From positions 45,230-109,229 of the forward strand of contig NZ_FNWO01000013.1 in NCBI RefSeq assembly GCF_900108475.1: a DNA stretch of 64,000 bases. Direction: 5' to 3'. Below are positions 52,395 to 63,534 of this stretch, one piece after another. The notes under the pieces were generated by a model. It saw only the letters and a list, made by a program, of their open reading frames with translations, had not been told where the DNA came from and did no database searches. Position 1 is the first letter of the stretch. Each line of letters opens with the position of its first letter. This DNA is from Magnetospirillum fulvum (GTDB taxonomy: Bacteria > Pseudomonadota > Alphaproteobacteria > Rhodospirillales > Magnetospirillaceae). Made by a program: the position numbers and the translations under genes.

Positions 52395-53486
52395 CTAAGA
52401 CGACATCTCGCCGATATAGATGCCGAGACCGCGCGCGGTCTGGGCCAAAGTGCCGAACGGATCGACCGCGCGGGTGATGTTGGCGACATCGGTAATCGGC
52501 ACATCGACCACCTGTCCATGCTGCCACGCCACCACCCGTCCCAGCCGCCCCGCCGAGATCAGATCGACGGCATGAACCCCGAACGCCGAGGCGATGACGC
52601 GGTCGCGCATCGACGGCACGCCGCCCCGCTGGACATGGCCCAGCACGGTGACGCGGGTTTCGGCATCGACCAGATCGGTCAAGCGCGCCGCCAGATATTG
52701 ACCGATGCCGCCATAGCGGGCCTCGCCGCCGCTTTGGATCGTGGTGATCGAACTGCCGGTCTCGGTTCGGCAGCCCTCGGCCACCACCATCAAAGCATGG
52801 TTGCGCCCCTCGGCCCGAACGTCGGCGATCTTGTTGGCGATCCCCTCCAGCGTATAGGGCAGCTCGGGGATCAGGATCACGTCCGCCCCCCCGGCGACAC
52901 CGGCATTGATGGCGATATGGCCGACATCGCGTCCCATCACTTCCAGGATCATCACCCGGTGATGGCTGGCGGCGGTGGGAGCCAGACGGTCGATCGCCTC
53001 GCCCGCGACATCAAGCGCGGTGGAAAAGCCGATCGCGTAATCGGTCTGGGCGACGTCGTTGTCGATCGTCTTGGGAATGCCCACCATCGGGATGCCGCCC
53101 TGGCGGCACAATTGATTGAGGATACGCATCGAACCGTCGCCGCCGATCACCACCAGCGCCTCGATCCCCAGTTCGCGATAGCCTTCGACGAACTCCGACG
53201 AGCGGTCGCGGAAGGTTCCGTCGGGCATCGGATAGTGAAACGGGTCGCCCTTGTTGATCGTCCCCAGGATCGTCCCCCCCAGTCGCAGCATATCGCCGGT
53301 GACCAAGGACAGATCGAACTCGACGAAGTCCAGCGGGCGCTCCATCAGGCCCATGCTGCCGTCGCGGATGCCAAAGACCCGCCAGCCGTAATTCCGGATC
53401 GCACGATGAACCACTGCCCGCAACGCCGCGTTGAGGCCCGCGCAATCACCTCCGCTGGTCAGGATGCCAATTCGTTTGGTCGCCAT
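52395..53486 (-). CDS. pfkA: 6-phosphofructokinase (group III)
   Basis: Phosphorylates fructose-6-phosphate in glycolysis. 363 residues: LTSGGDCAGLNAALRAV, VIGGDGSMRILNQL, GIPKTIDNDVAQTDYAIGFSTAL, EVMGRDVGHIAINAGVAGGAD. The GGDGS site has Gly where PPi enzymes have Asp, while PKTIDND has Lys where classic ATP enzymes have Gly. That combination is the group III pattern, mostly ATP-using, and PPi use cannot be excluded. Divergent from the YdcH gene. Confidence 0.9.
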   Translation of the reverse strand: MATKRIGILTSGGDCAGLNAALRAVVHRAIRNYGWRVFGIRDGSMGLMERPLDFVEFDLSLVTGDMLRLGGTILGTINKGDPFHYPMPDGTFRDRSSEFVEGYRELGIEALVVIGGDGSMRILNQLCRQGGIPMVGIPKTIDNDVAQTDYAIGFSTALDVAGEAIDRLAPTAASHHRVMILEVMGRDVGHIAINAGVAGGADVILIPELPYTLEGIANKIADVRAEGRNHALMVVAEGCRTETGSSITTIQSGGEARYGGIGQYLAARLTDLVDAETRVTVLGHVQRGGVPSMRDRVIASAFGVHAVDLISAGRLGRVVAWQHGQVVDVPITDVANITRAVDPFGTLAQTARGLGIYIGEMSS

Positions 53487-53578
53487 TCCGCTCGCTCCCT
53501 AAAGGCTTGACCTTACCCATACCGTTTCCAACCAAGTTCTGCTACCGTCTAGGCTGGTTTTAACGGTGTCATCCTGTC

Positions 53579-53785
53579 ATGAACGACGACATTCTCGAAG
53601 ACGTGCGGCGACGGCTTGCCGAATTAAAATCCGAACACCGACGTTTCGACGATCTTATCGCCCAGGCGGTCGAAGAATCGCCCTTCGATCAGTTACGTCT
53701 CCAGCGTCTGAAGAAACGCAAACTGGCGTTGAAGGATGAGATCGCCGGACTGGAAAATGCCCTGATCCCGGACATCATTGCCTGA
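53579..53785 (+). CDS. YdcH/DUF465 family small protein
   Basis: 68-residue coiled-coil protein typical of DUF465: RRRLAELKSEHRRFDDLIAQ, FDQLRLQRLKKRKLALKDEI. Such proteins are common in alphaproteobacteria and their function is unknown. Starts the folK-folB operon, 1 bp before folK. Confidence 0.85.
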   Translation: MNDDILEDVRRRLAELKSEHRRFDDLIAQAVEESPFDQLRLQRLKKRKLALKDEIAGLENALIPDIIA

Positions 53786-53786
53786 C

Positions 53787-54311
53787 ATGAGCCACCGCAC
53801 CGTCCATCTTGGCCTCGGAACCAATCTGGGGGACCGGGTCGCCAATCTTCAGTCCGCGCTGACGGCGCTGGCCGATCTCATTACGATCGGCGACCGATCC
53901 TCGGTGTGGGAAACCGCGCCGATCCATGTGCTGGACCAGCCAGCCTTTCTCAACATGGCGGTGGCGGGCACGAGTTCGGCCGAACCGCTTGAGCTGCTGG
54001 CCGGGATCAAGGCGCTTGAGACCCGACTGGGGCGGGTCGCCTCGGTCCGCTTCGGGCCGCGTCTGATCGACATCGACATCCTGACTTTGGGCGACGAAAC
54101 CCTCGACAGCGACATCCTCACCCTTCCCCACCCCCGCCTGGGGGAGCGCCGCTTCGTGCTCGCCCCGCTGGCCGAGATCGCCCCCGAGTTGATCATCTCC
54201 GGCCACAGCGTCGCGGCACTGCTGGCTCGCCTGCCCGCCGGAGGAGACGACGCGGTTCGGCGGGTGGGAACGCTGGATTCGCTTGCGCCGAACTTGGCCG
54301 CCGCGTTATGA
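53787..54311 (+). CDS. folK: 6-hydroxymethyl-7,8-dihydropterin pyrophosphokinase
   Basis: HPPK in folate biosynthesis. 174 residues from the ATG at 53787. VHLGLGTNLGDRVANLQSAL at the N-terminus, SVWETAPIHVLDQPAFLNM, and the active-site RFGPRLIDIDILTLGD and LPHPRLGERRFVLAPLAEI. ATGA-coupled to folB. Confidence 0.94.
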   Translation: MSHRTVHLGLGTNLGDRVANLQSALTALADLITIGDRSSVWETAPIHVLDQPAFLNMAVAGTSSAEPLELLAGIKALETRLGRVASVRFGPRLIDIDILTLGDETLDSDILTLPHPRLGERRFVLAPLAEIAPELIISGHSVAALLARLPAGGDDAVRRVGTLDSLAPNLAAAL

Positions 54312-54772
54312 CCTCGCGTCCCGGCCATCCCGGCCGCGGAGAGGACCGGCCTAACGTGACCTTCCAGTGCAGCCCTGTTGAGTCCCATCCCGCCACCAGC
54401 CCGGCGCGATGCCTGTACCGTATTCTGGTGCGCGATCTGATGCTGAAATGTTCGATCGGCATCTATGAGCACGAGCGACTGGCCCCCCAGCGCGTGCGGA
54501 TCAATGTCGATATGAGCGTGCTGGAACAGGCCGCCGGACCGGCCAACGACGACATCGCCAACGTCTTGTCCTACGAGGACGTGATCGAAGGCATCCGCCG
54601 TCTGCTGGCCGAGGGGCATATCAATCTGGTCGAGACGCTGGCGGAGAAGATCGCCAGCCTGTGCCTTGAGGACGAGCGGGTCGAGATGGCCCGCGTCCGG
54701 GTCGAGAAACCCGACGTCTATGCCGAGGCGGCCTCGGTCGGGATCGAGATCGAACGCCACCGCGTTCGCTGA
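54308..54772 (+). CDS. folB: Dihydroneopterin aldolase
   Basis: Cleaves 7,8-dihydroneopterin to 6-hydroxymethyl-dihydropterin in folate synthesis. 154 residues with an unusual ~35-residue Pro/Arg-rich leader before the conserved domain (YRILVRDLMLKCSIGIYEHERLAPQ, VLSYEDVIEGIRRLLAEGHINLVETLAE, RVEKPDVYAEAASVGIEIER). The leader may be untranslated; a later GTG near residue 42 is an alternative, but the ATG overlap with folK supports 54308. Confidence 0.9.
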   Translation: MTSRPGHPGRGEDRPNVTFQCSPVESHPATSPARCLYRILVRDLMLKCSIGIYEHERLAPQRVRINVDMSVLEQAAGPANDDIANVLSYEDVIEGIRRLLAEGHINLVETLAEKIASLCLEDERVEMARVRVEKPDVYAEAASVGIEIERHRVR

Positions 54773-54869
54773 TCGTTCCACCCGCCCCGCCTCTCTTCTG
54801 GACAGAGGGGTGGCGGGCCACGTACCCTCGTAACCGACACCCTGTTGGCGACGAAGGGATACGTCCGCG

Positions 54870-55220
54870 ATGAGCCTGCCTGTTTCCGAACGCGAGCCCC
54901 GCCGCTGGAGCCGGCAATCCTGCGGCTCCGCAGGACTCATGATCTCGGCGGCGGGCGAGGTTCCGGTGACGATGCTCGACGCCTCGCGGGGCGGCTTCAA
55001 GCTGCGCTTCGAGCCCAGCCCCCTCGCCCTTGAGATGCTGTCACCGCTGCCGCGAGACGTCCAAGTCATTACCGCAATCCAGCGGGTTTATCCCGCGAGC
55101 GGACTGTGGATCAAGGACGGACTGGCGGGCTTTCGCTTTTACCAGCACCAATCACTCGACGACATCGCGATCTTGATGACCGCGCCGTTCCGGCTGCAAC
55201 CACTCGACATGCCTGTCTGA
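54870..55220 (+). CDS. PilZ-like domain protein
   Basis: 116 residues, no signal peptide. An REPRR (RxxxR-type) motif at about 8-12 and DASRGGF (DxSxxG) near 37-43 are the two c-di-GMP-binding motifs of PilZ domains, in the correct order and spacing. The remaining ~60 residues complete a beta-barrel-like domain (GLWIKDGLAGFRFYQ). Single gene after folB. Probably a c-di-GMP effector; target unknown. Confidence 0.75.
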   Translation: MSLPVSEREPRRWSRQSCGSAGLMISAAGEVPVTMLDASRGGFKLRFEPSPLALEMLSPLPRDVQVITAIQRVYPASGLWIKDGLAGFRFYQHQSLDDIAILMTAPFRLQPLDMPV

Positions 55221-55587
55221 CGTTCGCCGGTTCCATCTGAGTGGAACCGGGTACTCTAACGGACCATGAGCGACAGCCGCCCCTCTCCGGACGGGCGGCC
55301 CTTGTCCCTCCCTGTCTGGGGAGGTGTGACGCCGCATTTGCAGTTTCATCCGTATCGATCACGATCCAATTTATAGATTTTCTTTATATAATTCATTGAT
55401 CTAGCCATTCAGTTTTGAATGCTTGTAATGAGCATAAAGGCCGTCTATACTCCCTCTCGTCAAACAGGAGTGGCCCGGCGGGTTTACCCGCCAGAGGTCG
55501 CCAAGAGCTGGGGGGCTCCATTCCCCGTCTCGCTGCACCACACCGGTCTCCCCCGCCCTGAGGGGAGAGAAGCCAAGAGGAAGTCCA
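55221..55587. other. ahpC upstream regulatory region
   Basis: 367 bp. Contains CCGGTTCCA/TGGAACCGG (about 55228-55249), a GC-rich inverted repeat after the PilZ gene, then an AT-rich stretch (55350-55430) with the ahpC promoter and a ~130-nt leader. The AT-rich part has ATAG and ATCTA fragments that might belong to an OxyR site, but the motif is not clear enough to call. Confidence 0.5.
55423..55451 (+). promoter_or_regulatory. Sigma70-type promoter of ahpC
   Basis: TTGTAA (-35, 55423-55428) and TATACT (-10, 55446-55451) with a 17-bp spacer, inside an AT-rich stretch. Transcription would start near 55458, leaving a 130-nt leader. Confidence 0.6.
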
Positions 55588-56151
55588 ATGTCTCTGATCA
55601 ATACGGAAATAAAGCCTTTCCACGCCAAGGCGCTCAAGAACGGCCAGTTCGTCGATGTCAGCGACGCCGACCTGCGCAACAAATGGTCGGTTGTGTTCTT
55701 CTATCCGGCCGATTTCACTTTCGTCTGCCCAACCGAGCTTGAAGACCTTGCCGAAAATTATGCCGAGTTCCAGTCGCTTGGCGTCGAGATCTACAGCGTC
55801 TCGACCGACACTCATTTTTGCCACAAGGCGTGGCACGACAGCTCGCCCGCCATCAAGAAGATCCAGTACACGATGGTCGGCGACCCGACCGGAACCATCA
55901 GCCGCAATTTCGATGTGATGATCGAGGAAGCGGGCCTTGCCGATCGCGGAACCTTCGTCGTCGATCCCCAGGGCAAGATCCAGATCGTCGAGATCACCGC
56001 CGGTGGTGTCGGGCGCGACGCCAAGGAACTGCTGCGTAAGGTGAAGGCGGCCCAGTACGTCGCGTCCCACCCCGGCGAGGTTTGCCCGGCCAAGTGGAAA
56101 GACGGGGACAAGACCCTGGCTCCCTCGCTCGATCTGGTCGGCAAGATCTGA
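55588..56151 (+). CDS. ahpC: Alkyl hydroperoxide reductase subunit C
   Basis: Typical two-Cys peroxiredoxin, 187 residues. Peroxidatic Cys47 in [15 protein letters not shown], resolving Cys166 in GEVCPAKWK. The C-terminal extension with GKI is full length. Reduced by AhpF, encoded next. A perfect GGCAGAACCCGGC/GCCGGGTTCTGCC hairpin lies between ahpC and ahpF. Confidence 0.97.
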   Translation: MSLINTEIKPFHAKALKNGQFVDVSDADLRNKWSVVFFYPADFTFVCPTELEDLAENYAEFQSLGVEIYSVSTDTHFCHKAWHDSSPAIKKIQYTMVGDPTGTISRNFDVMIEEAGLADRGTFVVDPQGKIQIVEITAGGVGRDAKELLRKVKAAQYVASHPGEVCPAKWKDGDKTLAPSLDLVGKI

Positions 56152-56162
56152 GCCTGTCATGG

Positions 56163-56190
56163 GCAGAACCCGGCACTGGCCGGGTTCTGC
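56163..56190 (+). other. Intercistronic hairpin between ahpC and ahpF
   Basis: GGCAGAACCCGGC-AC-TGGCCGGGTTCTGCC region forms a long stem with a small loop 12 bp after the ahpC stop. There is no strong T-tract, so it probably lowers ahpF expression relative to ahpC or protects ahpC mRNA. Confidence 0.5.
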
Positions 56191-56239
56191 CACCGGTTGA
56201 TTCTGAAACCGGACCATCAACAGCGTGGGGGACGTTTCG

Positions 56240-57810
56240 ATGTTAGACGACGGTATCCGGCAGCAGCTTAAATTGTATTTCGACAAGATCGTTCATCCCG
56301 TCGCCCTGGTGGCGTCGCTGGGGGACGACCCCGCCTCGCAGGAGATGCGCGCGTTTCTTGACGAAATTGCCGCGCTGACGGACAAGATCACCCTGGTCCA
56401 TGGCGACGACCGCCGCACCCCCTCCTTCGCGATCGCACGCCACGGCTCGGAACCGCGCGTCCGTTTCGCCGGGGTGCCCACGGGACACGAATTCAACTCG
56501 CTGATCCTGGCCCTGCTCCATGTCGGGGGCCATCCCCCCCGCGAGACCCCCGAGGTGATCGAGCAGATCATGGCCCTGGATGGCCCCCTGGTCTTCGAGA
56601 CCTATTATTCCCTGTCCTGCCAGAATTGCCCGGACGTGGTTCAGGCGCTGACTCTGATGGCGGCGTTGAACCCGCGCATCACCCATGTCGCCATCGACGG
56701 CGCCGGGTTCCAAAGCGAGGTCGAGGCACGCCAGGTGATGGCGGTTCCGGCGGTGTTCCTGAACGGCGAGCCGTTTGCCCAGGGTCGCCTCGGGCTGGAG
56801 CAGATTCTGGCCAAGCTCGACACCGGGGCCGAGGCCCGCGCCGCCCAGGCGATCGCCGACAAGGCACCGTTCGATGTGCTGGTGGTCGGCGGCGGCCCGG
56901 CGGGCTCGGCATCCGCCATCTATGCCGCCCGCAAGGGCATCCGCACCGGTATCGTCGCCGAACGGTTCGGCGGCCAAGTGCTGGACACCCTGGCGATCGA
57001 GAATTTCATCTCGGTCTCCCACACCGAAGGGCCGAAGCTGGCCGCCGCGCTGGAATCGCACGTCGATGGCTATGGCGTCGATGTGATGAAGGCGCAACGG
57101 GTCGAAGCGTTGGTGCCCGCCGCCGAGCCCGGCGGACTGATCGAATTGCGGCTGGCGGGCGGGGCCTCGCTGCTGGCCCGTTCGGTGATCTTATCGACGG
57201 GGGCGCGCTGGCGGACCATGTCCGTCCCCGGCGAGGATGCCTATCGCAACAAGGGGGTCGCTTTTTGCCCGCATTGCGACGGGCCGCTGTTCAAGGGCAA
57301 GCGGGTCGCGGTGATCGGCGGCGGGAATTCCGGCGTCGAAGCGGCGATCGACCTGGCCGGGATCGTCGCCCATGTCACCTTGTTCGAGTTCGACCCCAAG
57401 CTGCGCGCCGACGGCGTGTTGCAGGCCAAGCTGCAAAGCCTGCCCAACGTCGATGTCGTTGTTTCGGCCCAGACCACCGAAGTCCACGGCGACGGCAGCC
57501 GGGTGACCGGCTTGTCCTATCTGGATCGCACGACGGGGCAGACCCGCCGCGTCGAGCTTGACGGAATCTTCGTCCAGATCGGCCTCGTTCCCAACACGGA
57601 ATGGCTGAAGGGAACGCTGGCGCTGTCGCCGCGCGGCGAGATCGAGGTGGATGCCAAGGGGCAGACCTCGCTCCCCGGCGTGTTCGCCGCAGGCGACGCC
57701 ACCACGGTTCCCTACAAACAGATCATCATCGCGATGGGCGAAGGGGCCAAGGCGGCGCTGTCCGCCTTCGACTACCTGATCCGTGTTCCCGCCGCCCAGG
57801 ACGTGGCGGC

Positions 57811-57814
<4 letters not shown>
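56240..57814 (+). CDS. ahpF: Alkyl hydroperoxide reductase subunit F
   Basis: NADH-dependent flavoprotein that reduces AhpC. 524 residues from the ATG at 56240 ([11 protein letters not shown]) with a GGGGGA site. N-terminal thioredoxin-like domain with C127-QN-C130 ([12 protein letters not shown]), FAD-binding [19 protein letters not shown], catalytic CPHC in [15 protein letters not shown] (near 345) and NAD-binding [13 protein letters not shown]. Coupled to a 22-residue frame that precedes katG. Confidence 0.96.
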
Positions 57815-60043
<2,229 letters not shown>

Positions 60044-60528
60044 CCGGCCGGGGATCGTCCAGGCTGCCCCTCGGGGCGGTCTGGACCGTCTGCGTCCGCC
60101 TGTCATAAATGTTCTATTTCCGGACTTTCAGGCGATAGCCGATGCCGAGCTCGGCGACCAGAAATAGGCAGGACCGGCGACTTGCAACGCTAGACGTGCC
60201 CGGCCGAAACAATCATCACCACCAGGATCGACAAAGCGGGACGAAGGTCTTTCAACATGGAACGCTCCGATCAGGCCCGGCCAAGGGCGACGATGATCGG
60301 CACGTTGAAAATGATCTCCAACAATATCACGCCTTACGGGTTGGTCAGCTTCATTGCGTTGATCGAGCGGAGATCATGCGGGGACGCAGCGTAGGCGTCA
60401 CGGAAGAGTCATTCATTTCATCTGGTCACTTGGGGCATCATAATTCGCCCTAAGGATTTAGCATTCCTGAATGGGTGATGTTTGACGACTGCTTTTGTTG
60501 ATCTTCATGCTGAAAACGAGATCACGGG
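60044..60528. other. Intergenic region holding a kdp relic
   Basis: 485 bp. A G-U containing hairpin (CCAGGCTGCCCC-TC-GGGGCGGTCTGG, about 60059-60084) may end katG transcripts. 60114-60370 carries minus-strand remnants of kdp genes. The rest to 60528 is lower in GC and probably contains the promoter of the next gene. Confidence 0.5.
60114..60370 (-). pseudogene. Remnant of kdpB-kdpC-kdpE (potassium transport) genes
   Basis: Minus-strand frames are short but recognisable in kdp order. INAMKLTNP-stop-GVILLEIIFNVPIIVALGRA resembles the last transmembrane region of KdpB. Next an ATG at 60258 starts MLKDLRPALSILVVMIVSAG, which is like the KdpC N-terminus, but it stops after 22 codons. Then VAGPAYFWSPSSASA resembles the KdpC YFW-PSA region in another frame, and VAELGIGYRLKVRK-stop resembles the end of the KdpE response regulator. 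An in-frame stop, frameshifts and large deletions show it is dead. Confidence 0.6.
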
Positions 60529-61203
60529 GTGAGATACGATGCGGTTCGCCTCGGACATGTCCTGTGCGCGGTCATGCTTCTGGCCATCGGCGGGTGGGCG
60601 ACGGCAGTGAATGCGGGACAGGACGGGGAGGCTGTCGGAACGATTTATTTCGATATTCCCGAGCAGCCCCTGGCCTCTGCGCTCGACGCCTATAGTGGCG
60701 CGACAGGTTTGGATATTTTGTACGATAGCTCATTAACAAGCAATGGACGGTCCACGACTGTGAAGGGGGGCTATGTGGCAAATGAGGCGCTTTCCATCCT
60801 GCTCAAAGGGTCTGGCTTGATGGTGCGTTCAATTTCAGCAGGGGCTATCACCCTTGTTCCGCGACCGGGCAAACAGCGGGCAAAAGGGGCCGACCCTCAC
60901 CCGGGACTGGACCGTCATCGGGCATATTTCACGATGATTCAAGCAAGTTTCGAGGCGGCGTTCTGCGAGAGAAGCGGCATGGATTTGGGACGCGTCATCT
61001 TGAGATTCAGAATCGGAACGACCGGCGCCATCGAGCATCCGGAAGTTCTGGGGTCTCACGAAGACCACCGCCGAAACCGGATGATCGCCGAGGCCCTCCA
61101 GCATGTGACCCTGGCGGAACCGCCTCCCCTCGACATGCCCCAGCCGATAACGATGCTCATCCGTCCTTCACGTGACGGGAGCGCGGGCAATTGTTCGATG
61201 TAG
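60529..61203 (+). CDS. STN domain / TonB-C-like periplasmic signalling protein
   Basis: 224 residues from a GTG at 60529. Signal peptide (about 1-30), STN (secretin/TonB short N-terminal) domain at about 38-110 (FDIPEQPLASALDAYSGATG, VKGGYVANEALSILLKGSGL), then a region (about 130-213) with the TonB C-terminal pattern (VILRFRIGTTGAIEHPEVLG, RMIAEALQHV, PQPITMLIRP). STN domains normally head TonB receptors that signal to FecR; here the domain is free-standing and followed by ECF sigma and FecR genes. Cys146 and Cys222 may pair. Confidence 0.75.
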   Translation: MRYDAVRLGHVLCAVMLLAIGGWATAVNAGQDGEAVGTIYFDIPEQPLASALDAYSGATGLDILYDSSLTSNGRSTTVKGGYVANEALSILLKGSGLMVRSISAGAITLVPRPGKQRAKGADPHPGLDRHRAYFTMIQASFEAAFCERSGMDLGRVILRFRIGTTGAIEHPEVLGSHEDHRRNRMIAEALQHVTLAEPPPLDMPQPITMLIRPSRDGSAGNCSM

Positions 61204-61252
61204 TCATGAAAGACCTGTGCCCGTTCGTGGACCCGGAGAGTGCGACGATGTC

Positions 61253-61864
61253 ATGACCGAGATCACTTGGGATATGCTTCGCGCTCTGCTTGTCACCAAG
61301 TACGACGACTTTCGCAAACGATTGGCCCGACGCCTGGGATCGGACGATCTTGCCCGGGAATTGCTGCACGAGACTTATCTCAGCCTTGGGCGTACGGACA
61401 AGCCGGCATCTGTCCAGCAGCCAGAGCCCTATCTTTTCCGCATAGCGCTCAACATTGCGGCAGACCGGCACCGGGCAGAAAGCCGCAAGGCCACGGCGCA
61501 GGAAATCGAGGCGGCGCTGGAGCTTGTCGACGAAACGGTCCGGATCGAGGAAGTTGTCGAGGCCCGCCGCGATCTGGCCGCTCTCGAAGACGCGATCCAG
61601 GCGTTGCCGCCACGCCGCCGCACCATCTTTCTGGCGGCGAGGGTGCATGAGCAGCCGATCCAGGGCATTGCGGACTCGCTTGGGATATCACGGCGGTTGG
61701 TGGAACTGGAATTGAAAAGAGCGCTGGTATATTGCGCGGAACGGCTCGACCGGCCGTTGATTCAACGATTCGGTCCAATGGCATCTAAAACGTCTTATAC
61801 AATAAGGGGCGGCGGTAAGGTCGAGGAGACACGTCATGATGCCGGTAAGAAGACGGTGCGATGA
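61253..61864 (+). CDS. FecI-like ECF RNA polymerase sigma factor
   Basis: 203 residues from the ATG at 61253 (MTEITWDMLRAL). Region 2 (YDDFRKRLARRLGSDDLARELLHETYL, EPYLFRIALNIAADRHR) and region 4 (LEDAIQALPPRRRTIFLAARVH, GIADSLGISRRLVELELKRAL) fit the iron-starvation FecI group. ATGA-coupled to fecR. Probably activated when FecR receives an envelope signal. Confidence 0.9.
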   Translation: MTEITWDMLRALLVTKYDDFRKRLARRLGSDDLARELLHETYLSLGRTDKPASVQQPEPYLFRIALNIAADRHRAESRKATAQEIEAALELVDETVRIEEVVEARRDLAALEDAIQALPPRRRTIFLAARVHEQPIQGIADSLGISRRLVELELKRALVYCAERLDRPLIQRFGPMASKTSYTIRGGGKVEETRHDAGKKTVR

Positions 61865-62835
61865 TCTTTAGAAGCAAGACGCGGCAACGCCGGGACGAGG
61901 CGTCCCTGTGGGTAGTCCGCCTGATGCCGGGAAACGCGACCGTCGACGATCTGGAAGAATTCAAGCGGTGGTCTGCCCGCAGCCCATATCACGCGCAGGC
62001 GTTCCGCGAGGCGCGCCGTCTCTGGGAGGCGGCAAAAGTCGCCGGGCGTGAGGTCGAAGAACGGACGGCGACGCGGCTCTCATTCCCGCGCCCGGCCAAC
62101 CGTGACCCGCGCGTGGGCCGACGTGCCTTTCTGGGGGGGATGGCAACGGCTGCCGCAGCGGCAGGCTATGGCTTGGTCCAGCCGCCGCTTGGCCTTTGGC
62201 CTTCCCTTTCGGACATGCTGGACGCGGATTATCGCACGAGCACGGGTGAACGGCGGCGTATCGATCTGGCAGGGAATGTTTCGATTGAAATGAATACCCA
62301 GACCAGTATCGCCATGCGTCCGGGTGACAGCGGCGCAGACCGGATCGAGCTGATGTCCGGAGAGGGGGTGGTCACGACGCAGGCGAAAGCCCTCGAGGTT
62401 ATTTCCGGGGCAGGCAGGGTATGGGGCCGCGATGCGGCATTCAATGTCCGCCAGGATATGGGGATGAGCAAGATCACCTGTCTTCAGGGAACCATCCGGG
62501 TGGTGTGCGGCACAGTCGAAGCCTCGCTGGGGGCGCGGCAGCAGGTTTCCTATACAGCCCGGGGCATGGGGGCGGTCGTGTCCGTCGATCCGGCGGCACT
62601 GACGGCGTGGCGAACCGGCTTTTTGGTCTTTCACGACACCCCTCTGCGGGACGTTGTCGCCGAAACCAATCGTTATCGGCGCGGCAGGATCGTCCTTGCG
62701 AATGCGGAGCTCGGCGATCGTGTCGTCAATGCTCGCTTCCACCTCGACCGGATTGATGACGTCATCGAGAAGATGGCGAACGCCTTCGGGGCGACGGCGA
62801 CGTCGCTGCCGGGGGGAGTCGTTATCCTGAGCTGA
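61861..62835 (+). CDS. FecR-family anti-sigma factor/signal transducer
   Basis: 324 residues. The cytoplasmic N-terminus has the DUF4880-type FecR motif (ASLWVVRLMPGNATVDDLEEFKRW, HAQAFREARRLW), a twin-Arg-preceded membrane segment (GRRAFLGGMATAAAAAGYGL, about 82-100), a FecR periplasmic domain and a C-terminal STN-like domain (TPLRDVVAETNRYRRGRIVL, about 260-324). It should sense the upstream STN protein or a receptor. Confidence 0.92.
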   Translation: MIFRSKTRQRRDEASLWVVRLMPGNATVDDLEEFKRWSARSPYHAQAFREARRLWEAAKVAGREVEERTATRLSFPRPANRDPRVGRRAFLGGMATAAAAAGYGLVQPPLGLWPSLSDMLDADYRTSTGERRRIDLAGNVSIEMNTQTSIAMRPGDSGADRIELMSGEGVVTTQAKALEVISGAGRVWGRDAAFNVRQDMGMSKITCLQGTIRVVCGTVEASLGARQQVSYTARGMGAVVSVDPAALTAWRTGFLVFHDTPLRDVVAETNRYRRGRIVLANAELGDRVVNARFHLDRIDDVIEKMANAFGATATSLPGGVVILS

Positions 62836-63534
62836 TTTCGCCGCACGCGCTGGTCCGAACGAGCCGGTGCGTGCAGGCCTGCCTCCGGGCCAATCGCTTT
62901 CGTGAGCCACAGATTCTCGTGCCAAGGCGGTTCATTCGCGCCTTTGCGGTCCGATTTTGTCGGTCCGCAAGCCGGTGCGCATCCTGACGAATAAATTTCT
63001 CAATAATCTTTGCGGTCTCGCCGCACCAATGACGACTAACCAGATAAGGCAACCGTGTCGGAGCCGATTATCGAGTGGATGATCTGCGGCGCCGACCATG
63101 TTTCCGCTCGGTTAAGTTGTGGCGAGATTTCAAATATGGATTCACGGCTTCAGTGCTTTGGCGATCGAGACATGGACGAGCTTCGTCGGCATGTGAAACT
63201 GCGGCTGTGCGACTGCCTGCCTCTCCTTGATTCGGCGCGATGAGAGCCGCGCAGTCCCGGTAGTCAATCACCCCCAACCCGCATGTCATGGAATTCACTT
63301 CCGACTGCATGAATATTCATGCGGCGCGCACGTGATATTCATAACAATAGATCGTTATACAACATATCTTGTAATAGAAATGTATCTGTATCTGCCCGAT
63401 ACGATGATGCATTTTGTCGGCGTTGATTCGAGATAGGCACCACTAAACCTATTTTTGATTGCGACACACGCCATATTCCTGGGTTAGGTGTGCTGGGAAA
63501 CAGGCGTGCAATGCAGGAATGTTGGGGGGATACG
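62836..63534. other. Long intergenic region upstream of the TpsB-like gene
   Basis: About 700 bp between fecR and the transporter gene. GC content falls sharply from about 63250 to 63480, with many TAT-rich stretches, which suggests a promoter and long leader. Several short open frames occur on both strands, but none has a ribosome-binding site together with a recognisable product. I see no RNA gene in it. Confidence 0.45.

Noticed and set aside
55350..55450. OxyR operator upstream of ahpC
   Set aside because: AT-rich with isolated ATAG-like tetramers, but the four-unit spacing of an OxyR site is not met.
62822..63436. Several short open frames between fecR and the TpsB-like gene
   Set aside because: All are under 82 codons, overlap each other on both strands, lack ribosome-binding sites and have no recognisable product.
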